A DNA stretch of 9,171 bases from UBA668 sp031413415. Its GTDB lineage: Bacteria > Actinomycetota > Acidimicrobiia > Acidimicrobiales > Ilumatobacteraceae. The position numbers and the translations under genes were made by a program. The stretch lies in NCBI GenBank assembly GCA_031413415.1, contig JANOET010000315.1, positions 1-9,171 on the forward strand, written 5' to 3'. Below the pieces are notes generated by a model. The model made no database searches, was not told the DNA's origin, and worked only from the letters and a program-made list of their open reading frames with translations. Each line of letters starts with the position of its first letter. The first letter of the stretch is position 1. Shown here one piece after another: positions 3,543-9,171 of the stretch.

Positions 3543-6008
3543 CTACGTGCAGCGCGTCGTGGCCGTGTCCACCTGATGCGCGCCGGGGGCCTTCCAGCCT
3601 CCGACCGGGTCGACCAGTCCTGGTTCGTCCGCAGCGGAGATCGTGTCGGCGTCGTTGGCGTGGACCACGCATGCGGCCTTCTCGGCCGCCAGCGGTTGCT
3701 CGCCCTGCACGAGCTGGGTGAACTGCTCGGCGCGTAGCGGTGCACCACCGAGCGAGGGGCTGAAGGTCGCATCATGGGTCGCGACCTTCCCGGGGTCGCA
3801 CGCGTCGACGGTGACCGAGATGCGGCCACCGGCTGGAGCGCCCACGGCGACCTTGGTGTTCGACGCCGCGGGCGCCGCAGCGGCCCAGGCCGTGAACGCA
3901 GCGTTCACCGCGTCGCCGGCGGCGGCGGCGAAGTCGATGACGGCGTTGGTGCACGTGGGGCCATTGTCGGGCTCGGTGGAGGTCGCGTCGTCCTGCCAGG
4001 CGAGGGCGACTCGCCACGCCACGTCGTCGCCCACCCGCCCGGCGAGCGCGTGGTACCAGAACAGCATCCCTCGAGCGGTCGTTCCCACCTGCTCCGCCTG
4101 TCCTGCGACCAGACGTCGGAGATCGAGCACCTGCGCGTCACTCACCGCGGCGCGGGTCTCGAGCAGATTGCGCTCCTCCGGGCTCATCGGCAGGAAGTAG
4201 CGGTCCAACGCGAGACCGAAGCGGCCAGCCGACGCCGACACGAACGGCGCCGAACTGACGGGGATCTCGTACTGCGCATAGATCGCGAACAACTGCTCGG
4301 TGATCTTCTGGCGCGTCTCGTCGCCGTCGTCGAGCAACAGTTGCTGCGCCACGGCCATGGCATCGCCCTCGTACAGGGCTCGTGTGCCGCGTGCGACGGC
4401 CGGCGACGCGTCAGCGATGCGCGCCGACCAGTCGAAGCGTTGATCGAGGAGTGCCAGGGCGAGCGCCCGATGCATGGCGAACCGCTCGAGCTCGGCGTTC
4501 AACTCGGCGACGATGTAGATCTTGCCGTCGACCGGGTCGTAGAACGCAGGTGAGTCGGCCATCGCGGACAGCCCGACCTTGCTCGCATCGAACGACTCGT
4601 TGGCCAGCCCCACTGCACGCAACTCGGCCTCGTCGATCGCTCGAGACACTTCCGGATACCCGGCGACCGAGTCGACGATGCGTTCCGCGTAGTCCGCGGC
4701 GTCCAACGATTCGACCGTGAGACTCTGCTCGAACTCGAGGCCGCGAGTGGCTTCGACCTCCCGTACCAACGGTTCGAGCTCGGCGGTCCACACGACGCGA
4801 TCCAACACGAACTGCTTCACAGCGAAGAGGCCCCCGGCGGCCAGTGCCGACAGGACCACGATGGTGATGAAGTTGCGGACGATGTGGCGCCGGCGGCGGC
4901 GAGGCGGCGCGATGACGCCGACCGACCCGGTCAGCAGATCGGTGAAGTTGTGGCGTACGGGCGACGCGCTCGGTCGTGGTTGGTAGAGGTCACCCTGGCT
5001 CAGTGAGATCACCGGCGCAGCAGCGACGGGTTCGGCGCTGCGCACGTCGGAGTAGGCGATCTCGGGCACCTCGACCGGGCCATCGACCTCGTCGTCCTGA
5101 TCGGGGAGGAACGCAAGCCGGTTCATCTCGGCTTCGACGCCGCCGCTGTGGACCTCGGTGGTGCCGGTCGACATGTCGGGCGGCGGCGGGATGACCGGCA
5201 CCGTGGTCGACACATTGGCGAACTCGACCTTGGCGTCGAGCACTGGCGGGTCCATCGGCACCTCGGGGACGAATGGCACCATGCCCGTGTCGGCCCGCGA
5301 CACTTCGCGGAGCTCGGCCACTCGAGGCATTCCGACCCCCGGGGTCGACTGGACGATGAGTTCGGCGAGACCACTGACGAGCGGATCGGTGTCTCGAGCG
5401 ACCGGCGGGCGTTCGTCGATCGGCTTGATGAGCGAGTCGACGCCGGGGGCATCGACACCACCGGCCTCGGTGATCGCGGCATCGGCGGAAGCCGGTGACG
5501 AGGCGAGGATGTCGGCGAAACTCGGCAGCGGCGCCCGGGGGCTGGGCGCGACCGAGTTGGCGCCGACGTCGCCCGTGACGACGGCCGGCGGGCCTTCGGC
5601 GACGTCGACGGCCGGACCGGACGGCGCGGCGACGGCACCGGCCGGAGGCCCGAGCGGTTCGATCGGCTTCAACGTCACCGCAGGTCGGGCGAGCAACTCG
5701 TCGAGCTTCAGCGGAGCGGGGCGCGGGACCCCGGCGTCGTCGCCGTCGAAGATCGACTCGCCAGGCACCACCGGATGCGACGTGGTGGGGTTGGTGACGT
5801 GGTCCCACGTCAACTCGCGCAGCCCCGGAACCTGGGACGATGCGGCGAGACCGTGCTCGCGTGCGTACAGGGGGCTGTCCAGGCGGTGACGAAGCTCGTC
5901 CAGGCTCAGGTCGGTGCGAGCATCGGACGATGGCGCGCCCGCGTGCTCGTCAGCCGTGTCTGCGTCTTCGGCGACGCCCGCGAACACGTCTTGCTCGTCA
6001 ATCGCCAT
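3543..6008 (-). CDS. Large single-pass membrane protein with degenerate metallopeptidase-like extracytoplasmic domain
   Basis: I do not recognise a named family. The protein is 821 residues from ATG 6008. Residues 1-369 are acidic, Pro/Ala-rich and probably disordered. A basic cluster PPRRRRRH (368-375) precedes one membrane helix (about 379-400), so the tail should be cytoplasmic and the last 420 residues outside. That outer part recalls zinc metallopeptidases: FYDPVDGKIYIV (489-500), then RFAMHRALALALLDQRFDW (509-527), where such enzymes have HExxHALxDQxF, then RALYEGDAMAVAQQLL (543-558), like the usual ALxEGDA ligand segment. Aligned on the DQ, the HExxH positions read R-A-L-A-L, so catalysis by that mechanism is unlikely. 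Cys686, 737, 780 and 820 could make two disulfides. ATG 6008 lies 52 bp after acs; the frame is open further upstream into acs, but that part is acs shadow. No clear Shine-Dalgarno precedes it. A role as binding or scaffold protein is inference. Confidence 0.8.
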   Translation of the reverse strand: MAIDEQDVFAGVAEDADTADEHAGAPSSDARTDLSLDELRHRLDSPLYAREHGLAASSQVPGLRELTWDHVTNPTTSHPVVPGESIFDGDDAGVPRPAPLKLDELLARPAVTLKPIEPLGPPAGAVAAPSGPAVDVAEGPPAVVTGDVGANSVAPSPRAPLPSFADILASSPASADAAITEAGGVDAPGVDSLIKPIDERPPVARDTDPLVSGLAELIVQSTPGVGMPRVAELREVSRADTGMVPFVPEVPMDPPVLDAKVEFANVSTTVPVIPPPPDMSTGTTEVHSGGVEAEMNRLAFLPDQDDEVDGPVEVPEIAYSDVRSAEPVAAAPVISLSQGDLYQPRPSASPVRHNFTDLLTGSVGVIAPPRRRRRHIVRNFITIVVLSALAAGGLFAVKQFVLDRVVWTAELEPLVREVEATRGLEFEQSLTVESLDAADYAERIVDSVAGYPEVSRAIDEAELRAVGLANESFDASKVGLSAMADSPAFYDPVDGKIYIVAELNAELERFAMHRALALALLDQRFDWSARIADASPAVARGTRALYEGDAMAVAQQLLLDDGDETRQKITEQLFAIYAQYEIPVSSAPFVSASAGRFGLALDRYFLPMSPEERNLLETRAAVSDAQVLDLRRLVAGQAEQVGTTARGMLFWYHALAGRVGDDVAWRVALAWQDDATSTEPDNGPTCTNAVIDFAAAAGDAVNAAFTAWAAAAPAASNTKVAVGAPAGGRISVTVDACDPGKVATHDATFSPSLGGAPLRAEQFTQLVQGEQPLAAEKAACVVHANDADTISAADEPGLVDPVGGWKAPGAHQVDTATTRCT

Positions 6009-6043
6009 ATCCGAGATATCGGCGCCAAGCGGTCGTTCTTGAG

Positions 6044-6055
6044 CGTTCGCGAACG
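6044..6055. promoter_or_regulatory. Perfect 12-bp palindrome in the acs/membrane-protein gap
   Basis: CGTTCGCGAACG is its own reverse complement and lies in the 52-bp gap, 36 bp before the ATG of the membrane protein and 5 bp after the acs stop. It could be an operator or half of an RNA stem, but GC-rich palindromes of this size also arise by chance. Confidence 0.3.
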
Positions 6056-6060
6056 AATGG

Positions 6061-8028
6061 TCAGTCCTCGGTGGGAGATTCCTGGGCGCGACGCTGCAGT
6101 TCGTTGACCACGTTGGCGTCGGCGAGGGTGGTGGTGTCGCCCAGGTTGCGCCCTTCCGCAACGTCGCGGAGGAGACGGCGCATGATCTTGCCGCTGCGGG
6201 TCTTCGGCAGGTCGGGCGTGATGAAGATGGCCTTCGGCTTGGCGATCGCGCCGATCTCGTGCGCGACGTGGTTGCGCAGATCGGTCTCGGTGGCGTCCTC
6301 TCCGCTGCGCAGGATGACGTAGGCGATGATCGCCTGGCCGGTGGTCGCGTCGTTGGCCCCGACCACCGCCGCTTCGGCCACCGCAGGGTGGCTGACGAGC
6401 GCCGACTCGACCTCGGTGGTGCTGATGCGGTGGCCCGACACGTTCATCACGTCGTCGACACGACCGAGCAACCACAGGTAGCCCTCGTCGTCGAGCTTGG
6501 CACCGTCTCCGGCGAAGTAGCGGCCGGGGAAGCGCGACCAGTACGTGTCGCGGTAGCGGTCCTCGTCGCCCCAGATCCCGCGCAGCATGCCGGGCCAGGG
6601 CTGGGTGAGGGTGAGATAGCCGCCGCCATGGGTGACGAGGTTCGCCTCGTCGTCGACGACCTCCGCCCCGACACCCGGCAGCGGGAACGTCGCGGAGCCC
6701 GGCTTCGTGGTGGTGGTGCAGCCGGGCAGTGGGCTGATCATGATGCCCCCGGTTTCGGTCTGCCACCACGTGTCGACGATGGGGCATCGCCCGCCGCCGA
6801 TGTGCTCGTGGTACCACATCCACGCCTCGGGGTTGATGGGCTCGCCGACCGAGCCGAGCAGTCGCAACGACGAGAGGTCGTGTTTGGCGGGCTCGGCCGC
6901 ACCCCACTTCATGAACGTACGGATCGCCGTCGGCGCCGTGTAGAACTTGGTGACCCCGTACTGCTCGATGATCTGCCAGAAACGGTCGTTGCCCGGAAAG
7001 TTGGGAACACCCTCGTACATCACCTGGGTCGCACCGTTGGCGAGTGGGCCGTAGACGATGTAGCTGTGACCGGTGATCCAGCCGACGTCGGCGGTGCACC
7101 AGTACACGTCGGTGTCGGCGTGGAGGTCGAACACGTACTTGTGGGTGAACGCGACCTGCGTGAGGTAGCCACCCGAGGTGTGCATGATGCCCTTGGGCTT
7201 CCCGGTGGTGCCGGAGGTGTAGAGCAGGAACAGCAGTTGCTCGGCCGGCATCGGATCGGCCGGGCACACGGGATCGGCGGTGGCCATCAGGTCGTGGTAC
7301 CAGTGATCGCGGCCTTCGATCATGTCGACGTCGTTGCCGCCGCGTCGCACGACCACCACGTGCTCGATGGTCGGTGTTCCTTCCAGCGCCTCGTCGGCTG
7401 CGGCCTTCAGCGGGAACACCTCGCCACGCCGGTAGCCGCCGTCGGCGGTGATGAGCACCTTCGCCTCGGCGTCGTTGATGCGGTCGGTGAGCGACTGTGC
7501 CGAGAAACCACCGAACACCACGCTGTGGGCTGCGCCGATGCGCGCACACGCCAGCATGGCGACGGCCGCCTCGGGAATCATCGGCAGGTAGATGTTGACG
7601 CGGTCGCCGCGCTCGACGCCGAACCCCTTCAGGACGTTGGCGAACTGCTGCACCTCGAGGTGGAGGTCGGCGTAGGTGATGGTGCGACGATCGCCGGGCT
7701 CGCCTTCCCAGTGGAACGCGACCCTGTCGCCCTTCCCGGCGAGCACATGCCGATCGAGGCAGTTGAACGAGACGTTCAGTTCGCCACCGACGAACCACTT
7801 CGAGAACGGCAGCTCCCACTCGCAGATGGTGTGCCACTCGGTGTTCCAGTCGACCAGCTCGGCTGCCTGGCGCGCCCAGAATCCGAGATGGTCGGTGGCC
7901 GCTTCGTCGTAGAGGCGGGTGTCGACGAGCAACGACTGCTGCTTGAACGCCGCAGACGGCGGAAAGTGGCGCTGTTCGTCCATCAGCGCGTCGATGGTGT
8001 CGTGCTCGGTGTTGTGTTCCTCGGTCAT
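6061..8028 (-). CDS. acs: Acetyl-CoA synthetase (AMP-forming acetate-CoA ligase)
   Basis: This enzyme activates acetate with ATP to acetyl-AMP and then forms acetyl-CoA, feeding acetate into central metabolism. It is 655 residues, full length for Acs, with the N-terminal Acs domain (FWARQAAELVDW, 50-61; WFVGGELNVSFNCLDRH, 78-94). Core motifs are the ATP loop YTSGTTGKPKG (270-280), GEPINPEAW (395-403), WWQTETGG (421-428, with the Trp that restricts the pocket to acetate), YFAGDGA (504-510) and the hinge GRVDDVMNVSGHRIST (522-537). The C-terminal PKTRSGKIMRR (608-618) holds catalytic Lys614, the residue silenced by reversible acetylation in characterised Acs enzymes. GGYRRG (197-202) matches the CoA-contacting region. 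It starts at ATG 8028, 55 bp downstream of kup, with a possible promoter of its own. The nearby acetyltransferase is not of the type that modifies Acs. Confidence 0.97.
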   Translation of the reverse strand: MTEEHNTEHDTIDALMDEQRHFPPSAAFKQQSLLVDTRLYDEAATDHLGFWARQAAELVDWNTEWHTICEWELPFSKWFVGGELNVSFNCLDRHVLAGKGDRVAFHWEGEPGDRRTITYADLHLEVQQFANVLKGFGVERGDRVNIYLPMIPEAAVAMLACARIGAAHSVVFGGFSAQSLTDRINDAEAKVLITADGGYRRGEVFPLKAAADEALEGTPTIEHVVVVRRGGNDVDMIEGRDHWYHDLMATADPVCPADPMPAEQLLFLLYTSGTTGKPKGIMHTSGGYLTQVAFTHKYVFDLHADTDVYWCTADVGWITGHSYIVYGPLANGATQVMYEGVPNFPGNDRFWQIIEQYGVTKFYTAPTAIRTFMKWGAAEPAKHDLSSLRLLGSVGEPINPEAWMWYHEHIGGGRCPIVDTWWQTETGGIMISPLPGCTTTTKPGSATFPLPGVGAEVVDDEANLVTHGGGYLTLTQPWPGMLRGIWGDEDRYRDTYWSRFPGRYFAGDGAKLDDEGYLWLLGRVDDVMNVSGHRISTTEVESALVSHPAVAEAAVVGANDATTGQAIIAYVILRSGEDATETDLRNHVAHEIGAIAKPKAIFITPDLPKTRSGKIMRRLLRDVAEGRNLGDTTTLADANVVNELQRRAQESPTED

Positions 8029-8050
8029 GTGCGTCGCTACCCCCGGCAGG

Positions 8051-8080
8051 AAGTTAGCGCAGGGGATCCCCGCGGGTCAC
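8051..8080 (-). promoter_or_regulatory. Possible promoter of acs
   Basis: On the minus strand GTGACC (8080-8075), an 18-bp spacer and TAACTT (8056-8051) resemble a sigma-70 type -35/-10 pair; the -35 begins 3 nt after the kup stop codon. RNA would start near 8044, leaving a leader of about 16 nt. The best ribosome-site candidate is a G-run (GGGGG) about 11 nt before the ATG. It is the best-formed promoter in the window, but unproven. Confidence 0.45.
8062..8071. promoter_or_regulatory. Palindrome inside the acs promoter spacer
   Basis: GGGGATCCCC is a perfect 10-bp palindrome exactly between the proposed -35 and -10 of acs, a place where a bound repressor would block RNA polymerase. It does not match the TGTGA-type CRP site. 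Alternatively it is a chance GC-rich palindrome. Confidence 0.25.
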
Positions 8081-8083
8081 CCC

Positions 8084-9171
8084 TCAGATCTCGACGCGGG
8101 AGCCCACTTCGAACACTCGCTCGGGAGGAAGGTTGAAGAACCGCACGGCGCTGTCGGCACCGCGGTTGAGCCACACGAAGAGGTGTTCGAACGCAGGATG
8201 CATGCCCGGAGCCTTGCCGGAGATGATCGACTCGCGGCCGATGAAGTAGGTGACGTCCTGCGGGTCGAACGTCAGCCCGCGAACCTCGAGTTGCGCGAGC
8301 GCCGTCGGCACGTCGGGCTCCTCCATGAAGCCATATCGCAGCAGCACCTGGAACACGCCGGGTTCGACCTTGGAGATCTCGGACCGCTCGGCGGGGTCGA
8401 CGCGTGGCTCTTCGACGGTGCTGATCGAGACGATGAGCGTCGTCTGGTGCAGGACCTTGTTGTGCTCGAGGTTGTTGACCAGCGCAGGCGGCGCCTTGCC
8501 GAGGTCCTTGAAGAGGAAGACCCCGGTACCGGGCACGCGCTTGACCGCCATGTGCTCGTCGAGCACCTCCGCGATGGGGCGTTCACCGCGATGGATGCGG
8601 TCGGCCACGAGTTCACGACCACGCCGCCAGGTCTGCATCTGGATCATCAGAATGGTCGCGACGGCGAGCGCGAACCATCCGCCGTGGGGAATCTTCGGGA
8701 TGTTCGCCCCGAGAAAGCCGAGCTCGACCACGAACATCGGCACACACACGGCGAACGCCTTCGCCCGGTTCCAGCCCCAGCGATCGGTGCACACTCGGAA
8801 GAAGATCAACGTGGTGATGGCCATCGTCATCGTGACCGCAAGACCGTATGCCGCGGCCAGGTTGCTGGCGGTCTGGAAACCGATGACGAGTCCCACGCAC
8901 GCAATGGCGAGCAACCAGTTCACCAACGGGACGTAGATCTGCCCGGAGTGCTGGTGCGACGTGTGGTCGATGCGAATACGCGGCAGATAGTCCAGCTGCA
9001 CTGCCTGTTGCGTCAGCGAGAACACCCCGGAGATGAGCGCCTGCGAGGCGATGATGGTGGCCATCGTCGCCAGGATGACCAGCGGCAGCTTGAGCGGCTC
9101 TGGCACCATTAGGAAGAAGAACTTGGTGTCGGGGTTCACCAGGTCAGGGTTCTCGAGCACGAAGGCGCCCT
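8084..9171 (-). CDS. kup: KUP/HAK/KT family potassium transporter, C-terminal part (5' end beyond window)
   Basis: A secondary potassium uptake permease of the cytoplasmic membrane, thought to couple K+ entry to protons. The 361 residues visible are the C-terminal part of a protein usually about 600-650 residues long; the frame is still open at the window edge, so the N-terminus lies outside (the GTG at 9160 is internal). Conserved features are PLVILATMATIIASQALISG (residues 29-48 of the visible part), FSLTQQAVQLDYLPR, then IDHTS and GQIYVPLVNWLL (77-88), all typical of KUP. Membrane helices are seen at about 27-47, 80-98, 104-124, 137-156 and 164-180, followed by the expected soluble C-terminal domain of about 180 residues, which includes RVPGTGVFL and the C-terminal PPERVFEVGSRVEI. 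The stop lies 55 bp before acs on the same strand, so read-through into acs is possible. Confidence 0.95.
   Translation of the reverse strand, partial: GAFVLENPDLVNPDTKFFFLMVPEPLKLPLVILATMATIIASQALISGVFSLTQQAVQLDYLPRIRIDHTSHQHSGQIYVPLVNWLLAIACVGLVIGFQTASNLAAAYGLAVTMTMAITTLIFFRVCTDRWGWNRAKAFAVCVPMFVVELGFLGANIPKIPHGGWFALAVATILMIQMQTWRRGRELVADRIHRGERPIAEVLDEHMAVKRVPGTGVFLFKDLGKAPPALVNNLEHNKVLHQTTLIVSISTVEEPRVDPAERSEISKVEPGVFQVLLRYGFMEEPDVPTALAQLEVRGLTFDPQDVTYFIGRESIISGKAPGMHPAFEHLFVWLNRGADSAVRFFNLPPERVFEVGSRVEI

Noticed and set aside
6044..6055. LexA/SOS box reading of the palindrome
   Set aside because: The actinobacterial SOS box is GAAC-N4-GTTC; here the halves are in the opposite order (GTTC-GC-GAAC), so it does not match.
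5906..7837. A 643-codon minus-strand frame overlapping acs and the next gene in another phase
   Set aside because: Arg/His-rich out-of-frame translation of acs; GC-rich artefact.
6259..8136. A 625-codon open frame on the plus strand opposite acs
   Set aside because: It mirrors the acs reading frame, as expected in very GC-rich DNA; the translation is low-complexity (V, G, D, R rich) with no family motif, while acs on the other strand is unmistakable.
7919..9112. A 397-codon plus-strand open frame across the acs start and the kup gene
   Set aside because: It runs antisense over two well-supported genes and lacks hydrophobic segments or motifs of its own.
9158..9160. GTG at 9160 as the start of the kup gene
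   Set aside because: It is internal: the frame stays open to the window edge, and the visible part begins in the middle of the KUP membrane domain, so this is the C-terminal part of a longer protein.

Overview
The window is ordinary, densely coded chromosome from a high-GC bacterium. Codon choice strongly favours G or C in third position, several genes look leaderless, and the ABC-F protein, the Acs and the tRNA-Thr/tRNA-Met pair all look actinobacterial. My best guess, from protein style alone, is a member of the Acidimicrobiia (Ilumatobacter-like). There is no phage, insertion sequence, CRISPR array or obvious horizontally acquired block.

Layout. On the minus strand, tRNA-Thr(GGT), tRNA-Met(CAT) and the first 47 codons of tuf (EF-Tu) lie in series at 1-375, so tuf probably shares a transcript with the two tRNAs. 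Diverging from them is a plus-strand GNAT acetyltransferase of the phosphinothricin/methionine-sulfoximine type (485-994), which ends in three in-frame TGA codons carried by a small tandem repeat. Converging on it is a minus-strand ABC-F ATPase of the Uup type (1052-2836). Upstream of that gene is a long perfect hairpin and then tRNA-Tyr(GTA) (2921-3006), divergent from yajQ (3050-3538).

The right half is a minus-strand run that may be a single transcript: the 3' two-thirds of a KUP potassium transporter (8084-9171, cut by the window edge), acetyl-CoA synthetase acs (6061-8028), and a large single-pass membrane protein of unknown function (3543-6008). The gaps are 55 and 52 bp. A plausible promoter for acs lies between kup and acs. 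The membrane protein converges on yajQ with only 4 bp between stop codons.

Most of the content is housekeeping: translation (tuf, three tRNAs, ABC-F), acetate activation (acs), potassium uptake (kup) and a YajQ-family nucleotide-binding protein. The least explained gene is the 821-residue membrane protein. Its extracytoplasmic part has the landmarks of a zinc metallopeptidase, but the HExxH site has decayed, and its long disordered cytoplasmic tail carries spaced copies of a short hydrophobic-acidic motif. It is the best candidate here for something undescribed; I see no evidence for a novel multi-gene system.
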